46,000 nt of DNA from Symbiodinium natans (taxonomy: Eukaryota; Sar; Dinophyceae; Suessiales; Symbiodiniaceae): assembly GCA_905221605.1 (NCBI GenBank), contig CAJNDS010002770.1, forward strand, positions 1-46,000. The letters run 5' to 3'. The notes under the pieces were generated by a model, which ran no database searches, was not told where the DNA came from, and was given only the letters and a program-made list of their open reading frames with translations. This document shows, piece after piece, positions 9,825 through 18,386 of this stretch; position 1 is the stretch's first letter; every line of letters starts with the position of its first letter. Both the position numbers and the translations under genes were made by a program.

Positions 9825-11349
9825 TCACAAGCTCAGCACGCTCTTGCTGCACGTCCGGATCCGACACGTGTGCGCGGGACCCACACTTCTCGGGCCTGTT
9901 TGGTCGTCGGACGCTGAACTGACACATCGTTTGTAATCCTTAGGTGTCCAGCAACCAAGGGGCACCCCTTTTTGGGTTGGCTACTCTATAAGGGAACCCA
10001 GAAGCCCCCCCCCCCCCTCCCAAAAAAAGGGGCGAAGAGTACCCCTGGGCTACCAAGAACCCGAAACCCTAAACCCTAAACCCTAAACCCTAAACCCTCA
10101 ACCCTAAACCCTGAACCCTAAACCCTAAACCCTAAACCAAGAATCCGACTCCGGGAGGATGTCCATCGGTCTGTACTCGTTGCGGTCCATTAGCCGCCGT
10201 CGCTCTTCGATCACCTGCTCCAGCCTCTGGGGGGGTTTAGGCTTTAGGGTTTTAGGGTTTTAGGGTTTTAGGGTTTAGGGTTTAGGGTTTTAGGGGGTAC
10301 CGTATCTAGACCCAGGAGTAACCTAGGAATAGCAAGGGTGCCCTTTTTCGTTTTCAGGGGATAATAGGTGAACCCCAACCCTAAACAAAGTAAATCAGGG
10401 CCTACTCTGCGGCCTCTGCGGCCTAGATATTGGGTAATAAGGGATCCTGCCTACTTACTATTTGGGGGTCTAGATTAGGGGTCCCTTGTGATCGTGAACC
10501 CTCAAATGGGAGTTTTCAGGGCTTCGGCAGGATTACAAGGGGGTTTGAAGGCTCTAGGATTGCCCTTAAAACCTTCTGAAAAATATTCCTGGATGTGATC
10601 CTCTCAATCCCAATAAGGGAAAATAGACAATGTTCCAAAGGGCCTAACTGGGGCTAGGCATCTAAGGTTTTGAGGCTTCTCGAAAGGGTTTCGGAAGGCG
10701 TGCCTCTTGGGATGGAGCTCGATGAGCGATAGAAACCTTGGTAGCCCCGCAACCATGTTTAGGGTTTAGGGGTTAGGGTTTTAAGGTTTAGGGTTTAGGG
10801 TAACCATATTGTAATAAGGATACCCTTTTCTGGGTTGATTACTTTAAAAGTGAAACTTGAACCAACAAAAGGCAACAGGGTTCCACTGGGCTACCAAGAA
10901 ACTGATGCAGCTTGGGTAACTGAGCCAGTCCTCTTACTTGTCCAAGAACCAAAGAGAATAAACAAGGTTAAACTTTGTTACGCCTACTGAATCCCTAAAC
11001 CCTAAACCCTAAACCCTAGAGTCCTTTGGAATCCAGGCCATAGATGTGGCGGGGTGGCGACATCTTGCCCGACAAAAACTGCGTGAATGCCTTGGAGTCC
11101 CGATTCTCCTTGGCTGCACTTGGGAGGGTAGTAAAAAATCAAACCTTTAGCTGCCTTATTAAGAAACCCAATAAACCCAAAAAGGCTAAAGATCGAAAGT
11201 TACAGTAAAGTACCACAAAGTCTCGAAGTGGTGACGCGATGACATGCCGCAAAGCACTGGAGGACTGCTTTGCCGGAGGTGGTATTGGGCCAAAAAAGGC
11301 TGTTTTTCAGGAAGGGCACGAATGAGCGGACAGAAGCATGAAGCGGAAC
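9825..11349 (-). CDS. Spliced gene of unknown function (partial)
   Basis: Six minus-strand exons are read, in transcript order: 11225-11349, 11024-11108, 10903-10930, about 10662-10736, 10146-10224 and 9825-9938. Four of the five joins keep frame: F|E in HHF|ENRDSK, DSK|GLAQLPKLH, LH|QFLSLIELH and ILPES|DYKRC. The step between 10662 and 10224 was not resolved. The third exon is only 28 nt. The intron edges carry short direct repeats that supply donor and acceptor: GAGA, GACT, GTTT and GATT. The last exon runs to a TGA at 9825-9827, possibly the true stop. The 5' end is not seen, but candidate exons continue to about 12990. No domain is recognised; the peptide is polar and soluble-looking. Confidence 0.6.
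9939..10145 (-). mobile_element. Intron built from introner plus TTTAGGG array
   Basis: A 207 nt intron flanked by GATT on both sides (minus-strand ends GATTCTTGG and CCTAAG|GATT), giving a GA donor and AG|G acceptor. Inside are a full family 1 introner (CTTGGTAGCCCAGGGG at about 10055) and a 76 bp array (10063-10138) placed between a duplicated CTTGG. Confidence 0.65.
10557..10660 (-). mobile_element. Introner-like element, family 2
   Basis: The second copy of the family seen at 8571-8672. On the minus strand it begins near CTAGCCCCAGTTAGGCCC and ends GGGCAATCCTAG. It directly follows the exon ending near 10662, so it probably lies in an intron, but the exact splice sites are unclear. Confidence 0.5.
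10737..10902 (-). mobile_element. Introner, family 1, with array insert
   Basis: A 166 nt intron. The minus strand reads GTTT + CTTGGTAGCCCAGTGG at the 5' end and GCGGGGCTACCAAG + GTTT at the 3' end. The ends are inverted repeats (11 of 14 bases) and GTTT is a direct duplication. Splicing GT...AG restores the frame between 10903-10930 and 10736. A degenerate telomere-type array (10757-10801) sits near its 3' end, between ATATGGTTA and ATGGTTGCGGGG. Confidence 0.8.
10931..11023 (-). mobile_element. Short intron with GACT duplication
   Basis: A 93 nt intron flanked by GACT. The donor is GA, the acceptor TAAGAG and the next base G. Its first bases run straight into TTTAGGG repeats (10992-11019). 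No clear inverted repeats remain. Confidence 0.65.
11109..11224 (-). mobile_element. Intron with a different inverted-repeat core
   Basis: A 116 nt intron flanked by GAGA (GA donor, CCAAG|G acceptor). Its interior has CTTTAGCC matched by GGCAGCTAAAG and carries no telomere-type array. It may be a third introner family or a diverged family 1 copy. Confidence 0.5.
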
Positions 11350-11537
11350 CTCAAACCCTAAACCCTAAACTCTAAACCCCAACACCTCTCGGAATCCCCC
11401 AGAGGGGGTAAAAGCCAAGGGAAGGTGAAACCTTGGGGTTGCGAATTTGGGCCCCTACACCCCTGAACCTCTGGAACTCCTAAACCTAAGTCCCAACTTC
11501 TGTGCTCATAAGTACCACTCGGCAAACCGCAATCACC

Positions 11538-11582
11538 CTGAACCCTAAACCCTAAACCCTAAACCCTAAACCCCGGACCCTA
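11538..11582 (-). repeat. CCCTAAA array
   Basis: Five to six heptamers in CCCTAAA orientation, left of a candidate exon at 11600-11662. Confidence 0.9.
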
Positions 11583-11599
11583 ATCATCTAGCCAACAAC

Positions 11600-11662
11600 C
11601 CACCAAGCCTGTCCGTTGAGGTCGTCGCCCTGGTCCGCGTCTGCCGCCTCGTGCAGCTATTC
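11600..11662 (-). CDS. Candidate internal exon, unknown gene
   Basis: Minus-strand block reading LHEAADADQGDDLNGQ. It is followed by GCTTGGTGGG, which looks like a GC donor plus introner end. Bounded by CCCTAAA (left) and TTTAGGG (right) arrays. Possibly part of the 9825-11349 gene. Confidence 0.35.
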
Positions 11663-11744
11663 TAGGGTTTAGGGTTTAGGGTTTAGGGTTTAGGGTTTAG
11701 GTCTTAGGGCTTAGGGTTTAGGGCTTAGGGTTTAGGGTTTAGGT
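11663..11744 (+). repeat. TTTAGGG array
   Basis: About 80 bp of TTTAGGG with some CTTAGGG variants. Confidence 0.92.
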
Positions 11745-12105
11745 TTGCGAGTTGAGAAGGTTGGAAGGGGAAGGGTTGAAGGGCTTAGGGTTAGCCCCTA
11801 AACGCTAAATCCGATTTCAGAGCTTGGCATAGAGCGCGCTGGGTCAAGGGGTTTTTATGTGCCTTGGCAGCTTGGTATAGCTTAGGGCTTATGAGACACC
11901 AAACCCAGAAACCTAAAACCCTGACAACCTTAAACGCTAAATCTCTTTTGGGAGGTGGGGGATTCTGCAAATGGGGGGGTACCTCTCTGTTCTACAATAG
12001 GGAAGGTATTTTGGGCTAGGTAGGGGCGTCCCCTATTGGGCAGTGGAGGTAGATCCGGCTCAGGTCATTCCACTCAAGCCCTGCGGATGTTGGAGTCCCA
12101 GATTG
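11745..12105 (-). other. Unresolved stretch with one possible exon
   Basis: Mostly degenerate heptamer sequence. At about 12018-12090 the minus strand is open and reads SAGLEWNDLSRIYLHCPIGD, which could be an exon. The rest shows nothing I can support. Confidence 0.35.
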
Positions 12106-12352
12106 CCCCTAAACCCTAAACCCTAAACCCTAAACCCTAAACCCTAAACCCCAAACCCGAAACCCGAAACCCGAAACCCGAAACCCTAAACCCTACACCC
12201 TACACCCTACACCCTACACCCTAAACCCTAAACCCTAAACCCTAAACCCTACACCCTACACCCTACACCCTACACCCTACACCCTACACCCTAAACCCTA
12301 AACCCTAAACCCTAAACCCTAAACCCTAAACCCTAAACCCTAAACCCTAAAC
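12106..12352 (-). repeat. CCCTAAA array with variant blocks
   Basis: About 247 bp of heptamers. Variants occur in runs: about four CCCGAAA, four CCCTACA, four CCCTAAA, six CCCTACA, then CCCTAAA again. The block pattern indicates local duplication within the array and not fresh telomerase synthesis. Confidence 0.95.
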
Positions 12353-12369
12353 CTGAAATCCCTCATGCT

Positions 12370-12465
12370 TACAGGGACTTTACAGGCTGCGATCGCTCAC
12401 AAAGACTCGAAACAGACCGCGCCTCTCATCGCTGTTAGGCTGTGCTCGGCCTGGCCTGCTCGAAA
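12370..12465 (-). CDS. Candidate internal exon, unknown gene
   Basis: Minus-strand open block reading RAQPNSDERRGLFRVFVSDR, followed by a GTAAAG donor-like site. Flanked by the 12106-12352 and 12467-12531 arrays. Confidence 0.35.
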
Positions 12466-12466
12466 G

Positions 12467-12531
12467 GGTTTAGGGTTTAGGGTTTAGGGTTTAGGGTTTA
12501 GGGTTTAGGGTTGAGTGTTTAGGGTTTAGGC
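12467..12531 (+). repeat. TTTAGGG array
   Basis: Nine heptamers with one GAGTGTT interruption, lying between two candidate exons. Confidence 0.92.
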
Positions 12532-12534
12532 CCT

Positions 12535-12745
12535 TCAAGGAGTGCCTCTTGTCTCCAGCAAAGAAAACCCGAGACCTCGAATCATGTGCTGATTGACGCG
12601 CCCAAGGTCAAGTTTGTAGGTCAAAAGCAACACAAAGCTCCAAACCGTAAACCGTAGACCCTAAACCCTAAACCCAGCGCCTCACAAACTCCGAAGGCCC
12701 TGGAGCCTTTCAATCCCCGAATGCAATCTGAACCAGGAAGCCCCG
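12535..12745 (-). other. Two small open blocks split by an array
   Basis: 12535-12610 (minus) reads HDSRSRVFFAGDKRHSLKG and 12690-12745 (minus) reads SWFRLHSGIERLQGL. A CCCTAAA array lies between them at about 12655-12675. They are possible exons of the same gene, but no joins were established. Confidence 0.25.
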
Positions 12746-12920
12746 TTTAGGGTTTGGGGTTTAAGGTTTAGGGTTTAGGGTTCGGGGTTGAAGGGTTTAA
12801 CCCTTCGCACCAAATGCAACGAGGAGCTCAGGGTTTTAGGATGTTGCGGGCTGCTCTAGGGGAATCTAGGCGGACTTAGGGGGTTTAGGGTTGCGGGCTT
12901 TGTTATAGGGTTTAGGGTTT

Positions 12921-12990
12921 ATCCGGAGCTCTCTGCATTCTCGACAGCGCGCGCGCCCGCCTTGGATGCAGCAAGTGGCGCACAGCCCAT
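12921..12990 (-). CDS. Possible first exon, unknown gene
   Basis: The minus strand has an ATG at 12990 opening MGCAPLAASKAGARAVENAE, ended by a TTTAGGG-type array. MGC- is compatible with N-terminal lipidation, though that alone is weak evidence. It is the most upstream exon candidate before the LINE, so it could start the gene seen at 9825-11349. Confidence 0.3.
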
Positions 12991-13006
12991 GGCACCGGCG
13001 CACAGC

Positions 13007-13080
13007 CTAAACGCTAAACCCTACACCCTAAACTCTAAACCCTAAACCCTAAACCCAAAACCCTGAACCCTAAACCCTAA
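13007..13080 (-). repeat. CCCTAAA array
   Basis: A degenerate to good CCCTAAA array, the last one before the LINE. Confidence 0.9.
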
Positions 13081-13259
13081 TTTAATCTTTGAAGGTCTCT
13101 GAGAGCTGCCGAGGCACCTTGGGGGGCCCCAAAAACTCTAAATCCTAAGCCCTCAAATCCCTAAAACCCCGAGAAGCCCTAAACGCCCTCTCTCTCTCTC
13201 TCGACAGCGCTGAGCAAGTCAAAGGTCTGACTACTCGTCCGCAGCCCTTTCAGCTGGGG

Positions 13260-16200
13260 TTAGCGTAAAACCTCTATGTGACGCCATTCCCTACGACTTT
13301 GTGCAATGGGGTGCAGGTTTCGCCAAAGATCCGTATTGCCGAAGAGTGGTGAGTGTGCTTGCGCGATATCCGACGCGGTAAGGTGCTGGTAAAGGGGGTC
13401 ATTAATGTGATACGGTTTAGGGACGGGATTTGGAGATTGTCTAGCTTGGTAACGTTGGTACGCTTGTGTCATGGTGATTTCTGGCCAATGTAATCTAGGG
13501 TGCCCTACTCTGCGTCTATGTAATCTGCGATAGGCATGGGCTGATTGGAAAACGGTCTGGTGTTCTATGGTGTCGGCATGTCGCAATATGTGTCCGAGAT
13601 AAGAAATTCTAGCGGAGATGATACGCTGCGAGGGGGAAAGAATAGCTGGGGCGTGTTCATAAAGGAGGCCGGCAATGTATTCGTTGGAACATTGCTGGTC
13701 TGAAGGTGATAAGATTTTATGGTAGTACGACGATTTGAGGTTAAAAATCTGTCGTAATACTTGGTAGTGGAGCTTATTGAGCTTAGTGAGGTTAGCCTGG
13801 GAGTACATCTGTGACTCCGAGCCGTAAAGAAGAATGGCAAGCACTAGTTGGTTATGGACCAATAGTTTTCTATTAACAGAGATTGACGGGTGACGGAAGA
13901 AGTCCTTCAAGGACTTGGCCGCCTGCGATGCCTGGGCATATCGCTTGTTGGTATCCTTTGTGGCAGAAGCGTTAGTGGTTAGAACCGCACCGAGATAGTC
14001 GGCGTGATCAGTTGGCTCGATTTTTAAGGAAGGGTCCGGTTTAGGATAACGAGCCTCAACACAAAAATCGCAAGTACATGGGAGTTGGTAGTGTTTGATT
14101 AGATAAATCGGAAGTGTGGTGTTGATGGTCAGCAAATGGCATTTTTCAATATTTAAGGACATGCCTCTTCTGAAAGCGAGGGACTGTAAGGTATGTAGTA
14201 GTCGGTGAAGCGCCTGTTGAGTACGCGAGAGTAGGACAGTGTCATCTGCATATTCTATGTCGCAAAGGGGGGAGTCAGACTGAAGTACCGTAGGGAGAGG
14301 GCCAAAAGCACTTTTGTAAGTATCATACGTGTCCTGGAAAAGCACCGATAAGGTGATGATGAATAAATAAGGCGAAAGTGGGCAGCCTTGTCGTATACCT
14401 CTGGAAAATTGTTTGCGGGAGGATCGGGCGTTCGAATCTTTTACTGCAAATTGGCAACCTTGGTATATTGAGAGAATTGCTGCCGTAAATGCCGGGTGAA
14501 CGCCGATTCTTAGCAAGGCATTTTCTATCGCGACATGGGTGACGGAATCGAAGGCCTGCGCCCAGTCAAGGAAAAGGGCGTAAAAAGTTTCTTGGTGACG
14601 TTCGTGAAGTTCTATGAGTCGTCTGATAATGAACAATGGGGTTGAAGTGGATCTGCCTGATCTAAAACCGAATTGAACTGTGGAGATGCGGTCGTCAATT
14701 GCCGCTTTTAAACGATAATGAATCATGGAAGCGTAGATTTTATAGACGGTGTTGATCAACGAGATGGGACGATAACTTTCAGGAAGAGTGGGATCTTTCT
14801 TTTTGCCCTTGAAAATCATTATTACGTCGGCGATCTTCCAGCTGTCAGGAGAAGCAGCTTCCTTGAAGGCTTTGTTGAAGTGCGCGAGTAATGCTATATG
14901 TACTGATCGTGGGGCAAATTTCCAGAGCTCAGCTGGGACACCGTCAGGCCCTGCGGCTTTGCGGTGTTTCAAGCGCGACAATGCGCGCTGAAGGTCTTGG
15001 TCATCGAAAGGAGAAAGGTCAAGAAGGGCCGGGGGAAATAGTAAGGTACTAGGAAGGGGAGGAGTAGGGATGTGGTTCCATACGTTAGTGGATAGATGAT
15101 TCGCAAAAACCTGCGGTTTTTCTGTGGAGGTGGACATACGGCCATTGGGCTTACGTACGCCTTTTGTTTTGGGATTGTATGACTTGCGCAAGAAACGTAG
15201 AGTGGACCACTGTTTGGAGGGTGGACCGGTTGAATCTTGTAGTAGGTTGTCACAGGTGTGTTGTCGTTTTTCCTTTCTGGCTCGACGCTTAATAATTTTT
15301 CGCAGCCTTTTTAGTGTTTCATGCTCCGAAGGGGGGGTTGAGTGAACAATGTCTATGAGACGTTTGGTCTTGTTAGAGAGATAGGAACGCTTGTACTGCG
15401 TTGGTAGAGTTGGGGGGGGCGCGGCGGCAATTGCCGCACGTTGTAAGGCTCCTGCCTGCTCGGCTAAAGTGAGGTCCAGGAAAGCGGCAGGAGCCGGCGC
15501 TGTGGCGTTTTCCACTACTAGTGGTCGAACGGGCGGGGCGTGTCTGCCCCTTTGTGCATCAGTAGAAACTCCTCTTTTAGCAAGGGAGTCAGCACGGTCA
15601 TTGCCTTGTTGACCGGAGTGGCCCTTTATTTTCAAAATTGATATGGGCATATGGGGGAGTAAGAGATCGAGAGTTTTATGAATGAGTGATAGTAGATACG
15701 TATGTTCTGTGGTGGTGGATAAACCATGTATGAGGTCAAGAGCGAATTGGGAATCTGTGAAAATGTTGAGTGACGAGATGGAGTGAGAAGTTCGGTGCCG
15801 AAGAACATAATCCAATGCTTCGAGAATTGCTTGTAGTTCACCTGAGTTGTTGGAACCGACGGGTGCTTGGGGAAGGTTGAGGCCTACTGGCCCATACGAG
15901 TCCAGATGGGCGCGTGCGTCCTGAAAAGTGAACGCCCAACCTGCCGGGTTTCCTACAGCTACGTGGTATTGGTCTGGGCAAGAGCCATCTGTATACACGT
16001 CCGTGGCTCCCGGGATCTGATCGTGTTGGAGCATGGACTGCGTTCCTAATATGGGGGCGAGCGCCCTCAAGAAACTCGCGCGAAACTCGCGCTTGTCCTC
16101 TGTCGTGGCTGGGGGCTGAATTTTTGGAGCGGGAGGGTCTGCAGGCTTGGCAAATGCATCGAAAGTGATTTTAACATAAAGTGGGTAGTGTCGATGGAAC

Positions 16201-18362
16201 CAGGGAAGATTCCATTTAACTTGCGAAGAAATGGCAGGTAGATTGTGTAAATGGTGTCTGTGAGTCAGGATATGGTCTATGCATGAGAAATTAAGCGGGG
16301 TTGGTGTGAGTGGATCAGCGGAGGGTTCAGAGGCTATTTCGCGGTAAGTAATTCGTTTAGAGGCTGGGCGAGTATGGAATGAAGACGCGAGTAAAAATTC
16401 ATTGTTGGCAAGGAATTCCGTAAGCATCTCGAAGTTGGACTGAAAAGTAGAGTCTGGGGAGCCTGGCGATGGAAAGGTCACTGGTCCAATGAAGTCCTGG
16501 GGGTCAAGAAGATCACACTCGTGAACACGGGCATTAAAATCGCCCAGGTATATTATGAGCGCAGGCTTAGGAAGGAGATCGTGGAGGTCCTGTAAGGAGG
16601 ACCAAAAAGCCTCCTTGCGAGCAGCGTCTTGGGCAACGTCAGAGAGTTGACTTGGCGCGTAAACCGACACTAGGTGGGTCTGGAGAGGTTGAGTTCTTAG
16701 AGTGAGGACTGCCAAACGGCCTGAGTAGGGGAGAAAATCAGAGATGAGTGGGACACTGGTGGGAGCGACGTAAAAGCCGACCCCGGCCATGTGCTCTTGC
16801 GGGGTTCCAGAAAGCAGAAGGCGGCCACCCTTGGGCCTTAGCTCATCCGAGGATTGCGACTTTGTTTCTTGGAGCGCTATTATATCAACGGAATGGTGCC
16901 TAGCGAACATAGCTAACGATTCGTGCTTGGCATGTCCTATGAGGGTTTCTATGTTGAAGGTGATGACATGTAGCTGGTTTTTCTCTGGTCTGAGCGGGAG
17001 TGTCCGCTGGGGAAGGTCGAGGCAAGAGCGCTGAACATATCTCTTGAACAGATCGGCTCTGGAGCCCGAGGTGGGAGAGAGGGAATTGCGCGGAAAGGCG
17101 CGTTGAATTTGCAAAGGGCTATTCGTTACCCTTTTCAGGGGGAGCCGGGGGTGGACTAGGGTAAATTTTCCATCCCCCAGCACGTCTTGGATCCATTTAC
17201 GGTAGTCGCGTCTAGATTGCGCGCGGTTAAGCTGATATTGAGATTGCCGGCGAAGCATAGCGTTAGTGGAACGTAGCTGTTGGTGTGTTCTTCCCCCTGA
17301 CGCACAGCGAGATTCGTGGCCACTAGCCTGAGTTATCTGTTGTCTGTTGTACGCGCCGTGGAGCGCGAAGAGGTTGCGCAAACAATTCTTGGGCTGACCG
17401 TGGCCCCCCGGCGTGCCGCTGGCGGCTCTCGCAGCACAGAGATGCGTGTATAGATTGCGGGCTTTTGTGCCATAAAATACCTGGTATTGGCGACGTCCTC
17501 TTCTACAAAACCACAGCGACAAATGTGCCTGACAATAAACGAATTTATGGATCATCATCCCGTTTTTGAGAGTAATAGGCCAGGAATGAAAATATGATGG
17601 CATATACTCAAACGACCTGTCTATGAGTGAGCAATTACAAATCCCACACCAAGTATTGCCGTTTACGGCGTGCTGGAGTCGATTCCTTTGTTTTCTCGAA
17701 AGGGCGAAAGCGTGCCCTGCTTTGGACGTGTAGAGAGCGAGCCCCTCCGGAAAATGGTTCTGGGTGTTTCGGCAAACTAGTAGGGTATCGCAACCTGCTT
17801 TGGAAAGGGCTCGCGGGAAGAGGCGCAGGCATTGCTGGCCTGCTCTGCAAACTTTCCCTGGCTGGCCATGAAGGACAAAAGGAGGGAACCAAAAGCTAGC
17901 TCGGAGCACAAAGAACCTAGCAAACCCGAAAGAGGGGCAGGGGCAAAACGTCAAGGGATTTGGGGCGTTATTGAGTTCAAGAGCAATCTTTGCAATGTGC
18001 GGGGATATTGTTCTGTTAAAGGCAATCTGGCCCCCGAAGGGGATAATGGCAATCCGACCCCCGAAGGGGATATTGGCAATCATGCCCCCAAAGGGGGTAC
18101 TGGCAATCAGGCCCCCGAAGGGCGTAGTGGCAATCTTGTTCCCCGTAGGGATAGTGTCAATCCGACCTCCGCAAGGGATACTGTCAATCAACGAAGCTCC
18201 CAAAGAGGGGAGGCAGACAAGAGAAAGAAGCCTAGAAAAAACTCGTTCGTAGTGGAACCACTTAACTCTAAACAAGGACGTCAAGATCAAATGGCCTTCG
18301 GAAAAAGAGTCACTAGAGCGCTGCACCATAAGCTTCAAGCAGGGCTGCGGGATTAGTGTCAT
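13260..18362 (-). CDS. LINE ORF2: endonuclease, RNase H, reverse transcriptase
   Basis: A 1700-residue polyprotein, ATG at 18362. Order: residues about 68-114 hold a PFGG..IA 9-residue repeat; 239-300 hold a Cys-rich stretch; about 465-740 are an exonuclease-endonuclease-phosphatase endonuclease (QETK, VSVYAPS, LGDFNARV, IDHILT); about 785-935 are RNase H (YTDGSC, GELQAILEAL, FTDSQFAL, KGHSGQQGNDRAD); about 1095-1410 are reverse transcriptase (AAGPDGVPAELWK, GFRSGRSTS, YADDTVLL); then a CTCDFC motif near 1429 and a C-terminal thumb region. The motifs I associate with catalysis appear intact, except that the usual terminal SDH of the endonuclease reads RHYPLYV. RNase H lies before the reverse transcriptase, whereas LINE families carrying RNase H usually have it after. 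Confidence 0.95.
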   Translation of the reverse strand: MTLIPQPCLKLMVQRSSDSFSEGHLILTSLFRVKWFHYERVFSRLLSLVCLPSLGASLIDSIPCGGRIDTIPTGNKIATTPFGGLIASTPFGGMIANIPFGGRIAIIPFGGQIAFNRTISPHIAKIALELNNAPNPLTFCPCPSFGFARFFVLRASFWFPPFVLHGQPGKVCRAGQQCLRLFPRALSKAGCDTLLVCRNTQNHFPEGLALYTSKAGHAFALSRKQRNRLQHAVNGNTWCGICNCSLIDRSFEYMPSYFHSWPITLKNGMMIHKFVYCQAHLSLWFCRRGRRQYQVFYGTKARNLYTHLCAARAASGTPGGHGQPKNCLRNLFALHGAYNRQQITQASGHESRCASGGRTHQQLRSTNAMLRRQSQYQLNRAQSRRDYRKWIQDVLGDGKFTLVHPRLPLKRVTNSPLQIQRAFPRNSLSPTSGSRADLFKRYVQRSCLDLPQRTLPLRPEKNQLHVITFNIETLIGHAKHESLAMFARHHSVDIIALQETKSQSSDELRPKGGRLLLSGTPQEHMAGVGFYVAPTSVPLISDFLPYSGRLAVLTLRTQPLQTHLVSVYAPSQLSDVAQDAARKEAFWSSLQDLHDLLPKPALIIYLGDFNARVHECDLLDPQDFIGPVTFPSPGSPDSTFQSNFEMLTEFLANNEFLLASSFHTRPASKRITYREIASEPSADPLTPTPLNFSCIDHILTHRHHLHNLPAISSQVKWNLPWFHRHYPLYVKITFDAFAKPADPPAPKIQPPATTEDKREFRASFLRALAPILGTQSMLQHDQIPGATDVYTDGSCPDQYHVAVGNPAGWAFTFQDARAHLDSYGPVGLNLPQAPVGSNNSGELQAILEALDYVLRHRTSHSISSLNIFTDSQFALDLIHGLSTTTEHTYLLSLIHKTLDLLLPHMPISILKIKGHSGQQGNDRADSLAKRGVSTDAQRGRHAPPVRPLVVENATAPAPAAFLDLTLAEQAGALQRAAIAAAPPPTLPTQYKRSYLSNKTKRLIDIVHSTPPSEHETLKRLRKIIKRRARKEKRQHTCDNLLQDSTGPPSKQWSTLRFLRKSYNPKTKGVRKPNGRMSTSTEKPQVFANHLSTNVWNHIPTPPLPSTLLFPPALLDLSPFDDQDLQRALSRLKHRKAAGPDGVPAELWKFAPRSVHIALLAHFNKAFKEAASPDSWKIADVIMIFKGKKKDPTLPESYRPISLINTVYKIYASMIHYRLKAAIDDRISTVQFGFRSGRSTSTPLFIIRRLIELHERHQETFYALFLDWAQAFDSVTHVAIENALLRIGVHPAFTAAILSIYQGCQFAVKDSNARSSRKQFSRGIRQGCPLSPYLFIITLSVLFQDTYDTYKSAFGPLPTVLQSDSPLCDIEYADDTVLLSRTQQALHRLLHTLQSLAFRRGMSLNIEKCHLLTINTTLPIYLIKHYQLPCTCDFCVEARYPKPDPSLKIEPTDHADYLGAVLTTNASATKDTNKRYAQASQAAKSLKDFFRHPSISVNRKLLVHNQLVLAILLYGSESQMYSQANLTKLNKLHYQVLRQIFNLKSSYYHKILSPSDQQCSNEYIAGLLYEHAPAILSPSQRIISARISYLGHILRHADTIEHQTVFQSAHAYRRLHRRRVGHPRLHWPEITMTQAYQRYQARQSPNPVPKPYHINDPLYQHLTASDIAQAHSPLFGNTDLWRNLHPIAQSRREWRHIEVLR
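18010..18190 (-). repeat. 27 bp minisatellite inside LINE ORF2
   Basis: About six tandem copies of a 27 bp unit (plus strand CCCCCGAAGGGGATA plus TGGCAAT) encode the repeated TPFGGxIA peptide near the ORF2 N terminus. The repeat keeps the frame open. Confidence 0.85.
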
Positions 18363-18386
18363 ACTTTGTGCTCGGGATGTTAGGGG

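Noticed and set aside
14788-18356. Plus-strand ORFs inside the LINE
   Set aside because: Shadows of ORF2 on the opposite strand; they have no motifs of their own.
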